From RGIG8775 sp045660295 (GTDB taxonomy: Bacteria > Bacillota > Clostridia > Oscillospirales > CAG-272), in the NCBI GenBank assembly GCA_045660295.1, contig JAZRDN010000031.1:43753-107752 (forward strand): a stretch of DNA of 64,000 nucleotides, written 5' to 3'. Positions 26,892-35,400 of the stretch are shown piece by piece. Every line of letters starts with the position of its first letter. Positions within the stretch are counted from its first letter, which is position 1. The notes beneath the pieces were generated by a model. That model was not told the origin of the DNA and did no database searches. It saw only the letters and a program-made list of their open reading frames with translations. Both the position numbers and the translations under genes were made by a program.

Positions 26892-26978
26892 GTGAGCAGA
26901 CTGTATAATGACCGATTTTGTGAAGAACAGTTGTGCAAGTGGTATAGCTGTGTCCTTTCGGAGAATGTCGGGATATAA
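26892..26978 (+). CDS. Possible 28-codon leader ORF before the giant surface-protein gene
   Basis: AAAGGAG at 26876-26882 is followed by ATGCCGTGA and, overlapping it, GTG at 26892, which opens 28 codons (starting MSRLYNDRFCEEQLCKWYSC; three Cys in all). The good ribosome binding site and its position in a long leader suggest a translated uORF or leader peptide, but no terminator/antiterminator pair is obvious. The rest of the 26836-27079 leader holds nothing else I recognise. Confidence 0.35.
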   Translation: MSRLYNDRFCEEQLCKWYSCVLSENVGI

Positions 26979-27079
26979 TTGTTTTGGGGCTGTATGATGT
27001 CGGGCAGCGCTTGGATTTTTATATAGTTTTTTGGTATTTTTTTAAGAATTAATAAAATTGGGAAAGGAGGATGCGCGGT

Positions 27080-30000
27080 ATGAAGAATAAAAAAAGATTC
27101 GTCGCGGTTTTTTTGGCGGTCTGCATACTTTTTCAGATGTATATTTATGCACCAAAGGTAAGCGCTGAAAATATATCAAGCTCTGCGACAGGCGATGGGT
27201 ATATTACGCTTAACGGCGTAAATATCGAATATAGCGCATCACTTTCCGAGATTATAAATACTGTGGAGCGATTCGATACGGAAACAAACAGTACGGTTGT
27301 GGAAACGTATACTACGTTTGCCTACAACCTTAAGCTGACGTCAAGTTATACAAGGCAGGTGACGAGCACCAAGGTGCTTACCGCGGAGAACGGAAAATAT
27401 ACTGTCTCGAAAACAGGCTGGTATCTGCTTGAGCTTTGGGGCGGTGACGGAGCAAGCGTGGACGGTGCGGGTCAAGGCGGCTCGGGCGGTCACGTTTACG
27501 CCAAAATATGGCTGCAAAAGGATCAGGTGCTTTACTACACGCTTGGAAGTAACGGTGTTACCACAAGCCGCGTAAGCGCAGGCGGCGGCGCAAACGGAGA
27601 CGGCGGCGGACACGGTAACGTGGGAAGCTACAGTGTCGGAGGGGGCGGCGGTTATTCTGCGGTGTTCCTCTTTGATGTAAATGAGTTTGAGGATTCTTAC
27701 GGTCATCTCTTTAAGGGTACCCTGTCAGAGTCAGACCGCACCTCAAGATATATAATGATCGCAGGCGGAGGCGGCGGAGGCGGTGCCTCGCCGAGCTCCG
27801 GCGTTGTCAGTACGGCAGACGGCGGAAAAGGCGGTAGCCTTGATAGCGCAAGCGGAAGCGTGAGCGGTGACGGAGTAGTCGGTGGAACTTATTACGCCGG
27901 CGCAAACGGAAAATCAAGCGGTACGTCAACCGCATACGTTGGAAAGGGTGGTACAAACGTGCCCGGAACGGTTTCCGATAGCGTGTTCGGCATAACCGAT
28001 GCAAAGGCAAAGCTCCCCGACAACTGGTTTGGTACTGTTACAGGCAACGGCGGTGCGGGAGGCTCGGGTGAGCTTCGCGGCGGCGCGGGCGGAGCGGGTT
28101 ACGCAGGCGGCTCGGGCGGAATTATGACCAGCGTGCTTATCGCGTCTAACGTAGGCGGCGGAGGCGGTGGTTCATCCTTCGTTGTTGATGAAATAGCCGC
28201 AAATGCTGCAGCGGCAGGCGACGGTGTCGATACCGTTACCACGGTGCTTGAAGCAAGCGACTCCGCTTGGCTTAAAAATACAAATCCCGACAATAGTACG
28301 GGCGGTTCGCTTTGCGTCACCTATCTTGACGGTGAAAGCGTGGACTTCCTTGACGATCTCGTTATCAAGCAGTGTTACAGTGATTACGTAACGCCTTCAT
28401 CTGCTACGCTTACGCAAACGAGTAGCAAGATCCCCGAATACAAATACTCGACCTTTGGGGGGGATATACACCACGAGGCGGCGCAATTTACCAACGTTTC
28501 TTTGCTCGATGACCAAAAGAACACGGGCGGAAGCATGGAGTTTTCTGCTGTGTTACTGTATTCTGACGGCTTTGTCGGAGGAAATAACGTTCCTGTGTTC
28601 AATAACCATGAGAAAACCGATTATTTTGCTCCGCTCTGCATCACGGCAACTATGGGAACTAAAGAAGATACGTCGGACGACGTAAGCGTGTATATAGATC
28701 TGGGGCGCGAATGCGGTTATCTCAATATGCCGCTTAATATTCACGTTCACGCGCATAGCCGCGAGGTAAATCATGCGGGTACCAATATTCTTGTCAACTC
28801 GTTGTTTTACGATGACTACGCCGAGCTTTACGACTCGGGTGATCCGAAAAAGGGAACTCTGCGCGAAAATCTCGGTAACGTGGCGTATAAATATGATTTC
28901 ATCAAGAGCATAGGCGAGTACGAGGTCTACGCCCCCAATGGTACGAAGCTCGACGTAAATTCGGAGATCGCACCTAATACTACTACCAAATATTCGGTCG
29001 TTTTGCCCGTATATATAACGCCCGCAAGTGAAACGGGATACGCGGCTGTCGGAACGAGAATAAATGCAAGCGACGACGGACTTGTGCTTCTGCGCGGAAC
29101 GGGAAGCGTTATAGTGCCCGGCTCGCGCCACGAGCAGTTTGGTAAGTTTTTCGTTACCTATTCCAAGGATCTTAAGCATGACGGCAACAATTACGTATAT
29201 TCCATAAACCTTCACTCAAATACGTCGAGTGACCATAATATTCTGCCCGACTCGGAGGGTATTAACCACGTACAGAGCTTCGACAGTAGTTCTACGGAAA
29301 ACGTAGTAGAATATGACCATACCATAGAGGTAGACGGTTGGTACCTCATACAGGTCTGGGGCGCAAACGGCGCGGCAGGCGGTACGGGAGCCTTTGGATT
29401 GGGTAAAGGCGCGGCAGGCGGTACCGGTGGCTATCTTGCATGTTACGTTAAGCTCGCGCGCGGACAGATCGTAGATATCTTTATGGGCGCAAACGGCGAG
29501 GAGGACAACTCCGCATCCAATGAGGGTGTGGGCGGAAGGCACACCCGTGTGTCCATAAGAGAGAAGGGCGCTACCGACAAGAACGACGGTAGGGTAATTA
29601 TGATAGCAGGCGGAGGCGGCGGAGGCGGTCTTGGCTTTATCTGGAGCGGAACGGAAGGTGAGTCGGTTACTGCCACCACAAGAACTCTTGACACGTCGCA
29701 GGCTGAATATGCAGTATACGACGGAAAGACAGCCAACGGCTACACGGGCGGCGCTGCGGGTAACAATTACGTTACATCTGATGCGGACGTGGTCATAGTT
29801 GCCGCAAACGGCATTACCGTGACCGATACCGAGCTTAACTTTGGTAAAGACGAGGAAGTAGAGAACTACGCAAAGGAGCTTCTTGCGAGTTCAAACAGCG
29901 GTAATTATTCGCCTGCCGAACACGGCGGCGGAACGGTTCACGTAAAGTGCCTTCAGGTAGCGGAAAGCGCTTCTGAGGATATTATAAACGACGTAACCCG

Positions 30001-32833
30001 AGTTCTTACCGACTATTCACTTTCAACAGAGGTGACAAAGTATTTCAAGGTAGAGGGCGTAAGCGCGCAGACAAGGATAACTACGGGTCATAACGATGAC
30101 GGCACGGCAATTTACGAAACCAAAGAGTTGCCAATCACCGTCGGTGATTATACCTATACCGAGGGCGAGAATACCGTCCTTGAAATAACCGATATAATGC
30201 CCTATGTGCATTCGCATACGACAGGCGAGGGCAACAATGCGGTGACAACCGCGGATATCTGGTTTGATATCTTCATATCGCTGAGTCCTGCTGACGGCTT
30301 CATGGGTGGAAACGACATTCCGATATTTCAGGACGGTGTCGTTACTCTCAAGCATGTTCAGTATTACAGGGACAACGAGACGGTGCAGGTTGACGCAGAG
30401 AGTGGAGAGACTCTCTCTGTATCGCACGATGACGCCGGGATGATACTTCTCAATGCTACGGAAGTACCCGAGACTACGGAAGCGCCCGAAACTACGGAAG
30501 CGCCCGAAACTACGGAAGTGCCCGAAACTACAACAACTCCCGAGACTACGGGCACACCCGACGGCGAGCCTTCGACAATAGCAGAGGGTGATGAAACTGC
30601 GGTGAATGATGACTATTATTACGCTCCGTCCTACGAAGCCGATATGCTGGGAACACCTAAGGAAATAGAGCTTTCTCTCGGTCTCGACGATTCGGCTGAC
30701 CACGCCAACGTGGTAATAAATTACACTCCCCCCGCGCTTCAGGCAACGCAGAATTTCTACGCGCCTACCGATGAAACGGGTATTCTTAAGACTCAGCTTT
30801 ATGAGGGCGTAGATATTATACCCACAAAGCCCGCAGGCGATTGGCGCTACGATTACGTTGAGGCGGTGTACTCGATAACAGAGGTGGACTCTGATGTTCA
30901 GGTGGCGGACGAGCTCAGACCTACGCAAACTACCGAATACGAGGTCACCATAGGAATGGTGCCCACCAAAAAGGCATCCAACACCGAGGTCGTTGAGGTG
31001 CAGGAGGATAAGACGTCAACCGTGTTCTCAATAATTATCGTAGGTCACGAGGTGGTGTTTGATCTTACCGAGCTGACTCACGATCACACCTCACTTCACG
31101 GAAAGTATGTTGCTGAGGTTGGTAATGATTTTATATTCACACTCACCCCCGCAGAGGGTGTGGTGCTTCCCGATAGTATATCTGTCTCGGTGGGCGGCAA
31201 TGAGATTCCCGAGGGAGACGGCAGTTACTTCTACGATCGAGTAAGCGGAAAGGTAATTATCCGCGAGGCGGCTATAACAAACGACGTAACCGTTACTGCC
31301 GCGGCAAAGGCGAAGAGTTATCATTTGTACTTCGTTTACGGCGATAGCCCCGATGCTACCGAATATCATACCGTTACAGAGACCTTTGAGGCGGGAAGCG
31401 ATATAAGCGGCGCGTTTCATAGTACCTACGTCTCTGACGTTGAGGGATATGATTTTAGCTGGGACTGGGGTGACGGAAGTACCCAAGCGCCGGCTCAAAT
31501 GCCCGCGAACGATCTTTGGGTAACGGGAGTTTATACCGCAAAGGAGTATAAGGTAAGCGTAAGGTACGGTTACGATAATAGCTCCGAAAGCGGAATTATC
31601 AAGGAACTCAACGTAAGATACGGCGAGGATTACTCTGTGCCTGTTCCCGAAAAGAGTGGTTACGTTCCTTATCTTGACGGTAATATAACCACCACCGTTT
31701 CAGGCACTATGGGCGCTGAGGACGTGACGGTAACTGTAACCTATAAGGCAACTTCAAACACGTTGACTGTTATTTACCGATACGCTGACGGAAGTGAGGC
31801 GTACCCCACCGAGACCTATCAGTACAATACCGACTACCAGTATTCGATTGCGGTGAAAACGCTTGAGGGATATACACCGACAAAAGACGGCACCGGTGAT
31901 AGTTGTACGACGATAGAAGGCACGATGGAAGCGGAAGGCGCAACAGTCGTTATCACCTATCTGCCTAATACCTATAAAGTTATCTTTGACTATAACGACG
32001 GTGGTATGACCGCAAGCACCGAAAAGCTCGTGACCTATAATGAAATATACGGCTATGATGCCGATGGAGCTTATTCGCCCTTTGATATTCCCTTAAGAGA
32101 GCATTACGTCTTTGAGGGCTGGTATCTTGGCGAAACCAAGGTGGCGGAGGATACGGTGGTAGATACCGCATCTGACCATACGCTCACGGCAAAATGGTCC
32201 GCTTACGAATATACGCTTACTGTAAAGTACGTTTATACCGACGGAGCTGCCGCGTATATGGACCATAGCGGAAAATATGCGTATCAGGAACCGTACAAGG
32301 TGGATTCTCCGGACCTTCACGGATATACCCCGGACAAAGACCCTGTTGAGGGAAATATGCCGGGTCAGGACTTTATCGTAACGGTAACTTATACATATAA
32401 TTATTCGGGCGAGCTTGTCATAAAGGCAAGCGTCGAGTGGGATGAGCTGAGCTTTGATTACGTTCCGTTTGAATGGAATCCCGAAACGCTTACAAATGAG
32501 CGTATAGACCAATACACACCCAAGAGAGCTGACTGCAATAAAATAACGGTGAGAAATAACGGATCTTACATAGATATCGACGGAACACCGCCGATAACTA
32601 TATACGCCGATTTTACATATGCTTCAAAAGAAGGATATGAAGGCGTGAGCGGATATTTCACCGATAGCGGAAGCGCGGACGGTACGCGCGTCGTTGACGC
32701 GGAGGTAGCAAACGACGACAGCGAATCGGTGTATTTCTGGCTTGAGGGCGGCTTTACGCCCCCTGCAAAGGGATCATACGGCATAGGCTCTTGTACAGTA
32801 ACCATACGAGGAGGCGAAAAAGAAACGCAATGA
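27080..32833 (+). CDS. Giant secreted surface protein with glycine-rich, MucBP/InlB-like and fibre-type domains
   Basis: 1917 residues. Signal peptide ~1-29 (hydrophobic FVAVFLAVCILFQMYIYA, cut after VSA). Domain order by eye: glycine-rich domain 1 (~85-370, with WYLLELWGGDG and runs of 6-7 Gly), a beta-rich region, glycine-rich domain 2 (~755-985, WYLIQVWGANGAAGG), a Pro-Glu-Thr repeat linker (~1127-1160), MucBP-like repeats (~1410-1775) including one InlB/Flg_new-type repeat (~1632-1707, FEGWYLGET...LTAKW), and a C-terminal domain (~1776-1917) that resembles the small secreted protein at 34026. No LPXTG, SLH domain or C-terminal membrane helix, so anchoring is unexplained. ATG at 27080 is 9 nt after AAAGGAGG; the ATG at 27071 abuts it. 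Coupled (ATGA) to the next gene. Adhesin-like; ligand unknown. Confidence 0.8.
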   Translation: MKNKKRFVAVFLAVCILFQMYIYAPKVSAENISSSATGDGYITLNGVNIEYSASLSEIINTVERFDTETNSTVVETYTTFAYNLKLTSSYTRQVTSTKVLTAENGKYTVSKTGWYLLELWGGDGASVDGAGQGGSGGHVYAKIWLQKDQVLYYTLGSNGVTTSRVSAGGGANGDGGGHGNVGSYSVGGGGGYSAVFLFDVNEFEDSYGHLFKGTLSESDRTSRYIMIAGGGGGGGASPSSGVVSTADGGKGGSLDSASGSVSGDGVVGGTYYAGANGKSSGTSTAYVGKGGTNVPGTVSDSVFGITDAKAKLPDNWFGTVTGNGGAGGSGELRGGAGGAGYAGGSGGIMTSVLIASNVGGGGGGSSFVVDEIAANAAAAGDGVDTVTTVLEASDSAWLKNTNPDNSTGGSLCVTYLDGESVDFLDDLVIKQCYSDYVTPSSATLTQTSSKIPEYKYSTFGGDIHHEAAQFTNVSLLDDQKNTGGSMEFSAVLLYSDGFVGGNNVPVFNNHEKTDYFAPLCITATMGTKEDTSDDVSVYIDLGRECGYLNMPLNIHVHAHSREVNHAGTNILVNSLFYDDYAELYDSGDPKKGTLRENLGNVAYKYDFIKSIGEYEVYAPNGTKLDVNSEIAPNTTTKYSVVLPVYITPASETGYAAVGTRINASDDGLVLLRGTGSVIVPGSRHEQFGKFFVTYSKDLKHDGNNYVYSINLHSNTSSDHNILPDSEGINHVQSFDSSSTENVVEYDHTIEVDGWYLIQVWGANGAAGGTGAFGLGKGAAGGTGGYLACYVKLARGQIVDIFMGANGEEDNSASNEGVGGRHTRVSIREKGATDKNDGRVIMIAGGGGGGGLGFIWSGTEGESVTATTRTLDTSQAEYAVYDGKTANGYTGGAAGNNYVTSDADVVIVAANGITVTDTELNFGKDEEVENYAKELLASSNSGNYSPAEHGGGTVHVKCLQVAESASEDIINDVTRVLTDYSLSTEVTKYFKVEGVSAQTRITTGHNDDGTAIYETKELPITVGDYTYTEGENTVLEITDIMPYVHSHTTGEGNNAVTTADIWFDIFISLSPADGFMGGNDIPIFQDGVVTLKHVQYYRDNETVQVDAESGETLSVSHDDAGMILLNATEVPETTEAPETTEAPETTEVPETTTTPETTGTPDGEPSTIAEGDETAVNDDYYYAPSYEADMLGTPKEIELSLGLDDSADHANVVINYTPPALQATQNFYAPTDETGILKTQLYEGVDIIPTKPAGDWRYDYVEAVYSITEVDSDVQVADELRPTQTTEYEVTIGMVPTKKASNTEVVEVQEDKTSTVFSIIIVGHEVVFDLTELTHDHTSLHGKYVAEVGNDFIFTLTPAEGVVLPDSISVSVGGNEIPEGDGSYFYDRVSGKVIIREAAITNDVTVTAAAKAKSYHLYFVYGDSPDATEYHTVTETFEAGSDISGAFHSTYVSDVEGYDFSWDWGDGSTQAPAQMPANDLWVTGVYTAKEYKVSVRYGYDNSSESGIIKELNVRYGEDYSVPVPEKSGYVPYLDGNITTTVSGTMGAEDVTVTVTYKATSNTLTVIYRYADGSEAYPTETYQYNTDYQYSIAVKTLEGYTPTKDGTGDSCTTIEGTMEAEGATVVITYLPNTYKVIFDYNDGGMTASTEKLVTYNEIYGYDADGAYSPFDIPLREHYVFEGWYLGETKVAEDTVVDTASDHTLTAKWSAYEYTLTVKYVYTDGAAAYMDHSGKYAYQEPYKVDSPDLHGYTPDKDPVEGNMPGQDFIVTVTYTYNYSGELVIKASVEWDELSFDYVPFEWNPETLTNERIDQYTPKRADCNKITVRNNGSYIDIDGTPPITIYADFTYASKEGYEGVSGYFTDSGSADGTRVVDAEVANDDSESVYFWLEGGFTPPAKGSYGIGSCTVTIRGGEKETQ
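30455..30550 (+). repeat. 18-bp tandem repeats encoding a Pro-Glu-Thr-Thr linker
   Basis: About four copies of an 18-bp unit (GAAACTACGGAAGYGCCC), coding for (PETTEA/V) hexapeptides. An extended linker between the two halves of the giant protein; prone to copy-number change. Confidence 0.85.
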
Positions 32834-33951
32834 TAAGATATAATCACGTACATAAAAACGATTACGATAAGCTTATCACCATAGGGAATAAAAATGTCCT
32901 TTGCTACTCAAAGAAGATGCTTAAGGAGCTTTATCCCGAGAAAAACTTTGTCCTCGTAGGCGAGACCCCCAGTAAAAAGGATAAGCCCGAGCATGAGCTT
33001 TCGGAGCGCAAAAAACGAAAGCTTGATGAAAAACGCGTGGGCAAGCTTCATTTTGCCGACGAGGTTTATAACGTACTCAGCGCGGGCGCGCATAACGCGG
33101 TGCTTCATAAAAGCCGGGGATATATATGCGTCGGCGGTGATAATTACGTCGCTGTCAAGGATACGCGAGTGCCGTTTCTTATCGCGCTTTCGGCTATGTC
33201 TGCGGCTACCGTGGCGTGTATAGTTCTCATGGTGATTATGGTAATCAATAGAGAGCCGCCGATCATCGTCGAGCTTGACCACCCGCTTCCCGATGTCGAT
33301 GAAAACGTCGAGAAGATAGAGGACACCACGGACGATAGCGGAGTCGATATAGACCCCAATGAAACCACGGGCGATCCGAGTGGCGGCGATCCCGACGATC
33401 CCGACGATCCCGATGACCCAGACACCCCCGACACACCCGACGATACGACGGGTGACGGAACGTCGGACGGTACGAGCGCTCCCGATAGCGGAGAGGATAC
33501 TACCACAGTACCCGATACTACGGTAGTCCTCGACCCCGACGAGACCTTCCCACCCGAAACCGACGCGCCTGATGAGCCCGACTCTCCGAGCAATCCGAGC
33601 AAAAATCAAGGCGGTTCAGTGTCAATGATATATACGTTGAACGCGCACGTTTCGCTTGGAAAATCCGAGGAACAGGTGGCTATTCATTTCCAAAATCCCA
33701 ATGCTTCCACACACGCCGTGAAAATCAAGCTTCACGTTGTTAAAAACGGCGTGCGCTACGTGGCGGCGGAATCCGAGCTTATACCGATAGGCTACGGACT
33801 GTACAAGCTGACTCTTTCTGATAACGCGCCCTCATTAAGCGCGGGAATTTACCAAGGACTTTACGAGGTGGCTTTCTATGACCATAACACAGGCGAAAAG
33901 GCTGCTGTAAATTCCGAAATTCCGGGAGTCAGAATAATAGTAACCAAATGA
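32830..33951 (+). CDS. Single-pass membrane protein with acidic linker and Ig-like ectodomain (surface operon)
   Basis: 373 residues. Cytoplasmic N-terminal domain ~1-114 (basic ERKKRKLDEKR in the middle; family not recognised), membrane helix ~115-139, outside an Asp/Pro/Thr-rich linker ~160-262 including a DPDDPDDPDDP tract, then a ~110-residue beta domain (MIYTLNAHVSLGKSEEQVAI to the end). That last domain resembles the ectodomain of the fourth gene (ESELIPIGYGLYKLTLSDN versus ESGLIRPGYYLKSILVSDL). ATG at 32830 overlaps the stop of the giant gene, so both are made together; it may hold the giant protein at the membrane (inference). Confidence 0.75.
   Translation: MIRYNHVHKNDYDKLITIGNKNVLCYSKKMLKELYPEKNFVLVGETPSKKDKPEHELSERKKRKLDEKRVGKLHFADEVYNVLSAGAHNAVLHKSRGYICVGGDNYVAVKDTRVPFLIALSAMSAATVACIVLMVIMVINREPPIIVELDHPLPDVDENVEKIEDTTDDSGVDIDPNETTGDPSGGDPDDPDDPDDPDTPDTPDDTTGDGTSDGTSAPDSGEDTTTVPDTTVVLDPDETFPPETDAPDEPDSPSNPSKNQGGSVSMIYTLNAHVSLGKSEEQVAIHFQNPNASTHAVKIKLHVVKNGVRYVAAESELIPIGYGLYKLTLSDNAPSLSAGIYQGLYEVAFYDHNTGEKAAVNSEIPGVRIIVTK
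33386..33445 (+). repeat. Short tandem repeat encoding Asp-Asp-Pro
   Basis: Nine-base units CCCGACGAT/CCCGATGAC repeat 4-6 times in the linker of the membrane protein; a low-complexity spacer through the wall. Confidence 0.8.
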
Positions 33952-33978
33952 TTATTGCCGTCCGACAAAGGCGGGCGG

Positions 33979-34007
33979 TTGATAATAAATAATTCTAATT
34001 TTACAAC
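33979..34007 (+). promoter_or_regulatory. Possible internal promoter before the small secreted subunit gene
   Basis: TTGATA (33979-33984), 17 nt, TACAAC (34002-34007). Weaker than other promoters here but with the same geometry; it would allow the small protein to be made in excess of the giant. Confidence 0.4.
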
Positions 34008-34025
34008 TAAGAAAGGAAAAAGACA

Positions 34026-34607
34026 ATGAAGAAATTTTTACTTATCGCTCTTGCAGTAGTAATGATGATGACACTCGCTATCAGCGCGTTCGCGGCTCTT
34101 CCCGATGATGTAGAAGGCAACGTAACTATTGAGGTTAAAGATTACACTATTGAGACTGTATATGCCGTTGACATTACTTGGACTGGCGTAGAGGTTACTT
34201 ATGCAAAGGCATCGTATACCTGGGATCCCAACGAAACTGAATACACGCCTAATGGCAAAGCGGGATGGGTAATTAGCGAAGGCGTCGTTGACGATAAGGT
34301 TACCGTTGCCGGGGCAATTTCCGTTACCAACAAATCTAATGCGGCTGTAGATGCTACCGCAACCATGGCATCAGCAGGCACCGCAGGACTCGAAGATGTA
34401 AAAGTATCGTTTGAAGCAGAGTCTGTTGTTACCGAAAAGACGGTAAATCTTGAGTCTGCTGCTCCTGAAAATCCTGCTACTCTTGATGGTGATCCCGTAA
34501 CTAAGACTTTTGACATTACCGTTAGCGGAGCACCTGCTGATGATTTTGACGGTAGCGTTAGTAACATTATAGGTACAATTACCGTATCCGTTGCAGCAGC
34601 TGCGTAA
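34026..34607 (+). CDS. Small secreted fibre-subunit-like protein (surface operon)
   Basis: 193 residues: signal peptide ~1-22 (KKFLLIALAVVMMMTLAISAFA), then an all-beta, cysteine-free domain. VDITWTGVEVTYAKASYTWD, then PNETEYT, ISVTNKSN and a final GTITVSV line up with the C-terminal domain of the giant protein (VEWDELSFDYVPFEWNPETL, ITVRNNGS, CTVTIRG). This is the relation expected between a tip adhesin and a repeated subunit, though polymerisation is inference. Excellent ribosome binding site (GAAAGGA) and possible own promoter; a stable stem without T-run follows (34649-34677), which would protect its mRNA. Not a recognised TasA, pilin or WxL protein. Confidence 0.7.
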   Translation: MKKFLLIALAVVMMMTLAISAFAALPDDVEGNVTIEVKDYTIETVYAVDITWTGVEVTYAKASYTWDPNETEYTPNGKAGWVISEGVVDDKVTVAGAISVTNKSNAAVDATATMASAGTAGLEDVKVSFEAESVVTEKTVNLESAAPENPATLDGDPVTKTFDITVSGAPADDFDGSVSNIIGTITVSVAAAA

Positions 34608-34648
34608 ATCATAACAAATTTACATAAACTTGAACTAACTCAATGACG

Positions 34649-34677
34649 CGGAGCGCCCGAAAAGGGAAGCTCCGCGC
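34649..34677 (+). other. Stem-loop after the small secreted subunit gene
   Basis: GCGGAGC...GCTCCGC with a ~13-nt loop, no T-run. It may act as an mRNA stabiliser or partial attenuator between the third and fourth genes. Confidence 0.45.
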
Positions 34678-34757
34678 CAAAAGAAGAAATTATCATATTG
34701 GCTTTTGCCGTCCTTTGAATATGATGAAACAAAAAATCCAAAAATGTGAGATACACT

Positions 34758-35255
34758 ATGGATAGAAACGAAAAAATTATCCTGTCGGTCGTGGGTGCTT
34801 TGCTTGCGGCGGCAATTATAGCAACGGTTGCGGTGTTCTTTGCCACAAGGCAGAAAACGGTAAACCTTTTTACGCCGCCCGATATTGAGATAAACGCCGT
34901 GCAAGGCACACCCGACACGATAGATGAAAACTCCGCTTATCAAAAGGTTATGATGAGTGAGGAATTTCAATTTTCCATGTGTCTGTGTCCCGCGTACAAA
35001 GGCGGCGCTGTGGAGATATATTATACCTCTTATGCCACCAATACCGTCAATTCGCTTGTAAAGCTTTATGACGGAGAGGGCAATCTTGTGGGCGAAAGCG
35101 GTCTGATAAGACCGGGATATTACCTTAAGTCGATTTTGGTGTCCGACCTGCCCGCGGATAGCGTTGTCACCGCGAAGATACTTTCATATGAGCCGGAAAC
35201 GTACTACAGTATGGGAACGGCATCGGGTAAGCTGAGCCTCAGAGTGGCTGAGTAA
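34758..35255 (+). CDS. Second single-pass membrane protein with Ig-like ectodomain (surface operon)
   Basis: 165 residues: a six-residue cytoplasmic end, one membrane helix (ILSVVGALLAAAIIATVAVFF), then an ectodomain of ~135 residues. Its second half (VKLYDGEGNLVGESGLIRPG onward) aligns by eye with the last domain of the larger membrane protein at 32830. The ribosome binding site is weak; ATG at 34758 is more likely than GTG at 34746. Function unknown; membrane anchor or assembly factor of the same surface structure is a reasonable guess. Confidence 0.7.
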   Translation: MDRNEKIILSVVGALLAAAIIATVAVFFATRQKTVNLFTPPDIEINAVQGTPDTIDENSAYQKVMMSEEFQFSMCLCPAYKGGAVEIYYTSYATNTVNSLVKLYDGEGNLVGESGLIRPGYYLKSILVSDLPADSVVTAKILSYEPETYYSMGTASGKLSLRVAE

Positions 35256-35287
35256 CAGCCACTCTCGGCTTAGACTCTCTTACGGCT

Positions 35288-35319
35288 AAAAAAACGAACG
35301 AGTTATCGTTCGTTTTTTT
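35288..35319. terminator. Bidirectional terminator between surface operon and rqcH operon
   Basis: AAAAAAACGAACGA-GTTA-TCGTTCGTTTTTTT, a 14-bp stem with A/T runs. Confidence 0.88.
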
Positions 35320-35400
35320 GTTTTTAAAATTCTGCTTCTGTTCCCCATATGGGCAATATTCCTCGCGTATCTTGCTTGTGGTGATCTTTATATCACACTC

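Noticed and set aside
30455..30550. CRISPR-like tandem repeat
   Set aside because: Units are 18 bp without spacers and encode a PETT linker inside a long open frame.
27080..32833. Sortase-anchored wall protein
   Set aside because: No LPXTG-like motif, hydrophobic C-terminal helix or sortase gene nearby; the protein ends in a beta domain.
26807..35255. Prophage tail-fibre region
   Set aside because: Glycine-rich fibre-like domains are present but there is a signal peptide, membrane anchors and no phage genes.
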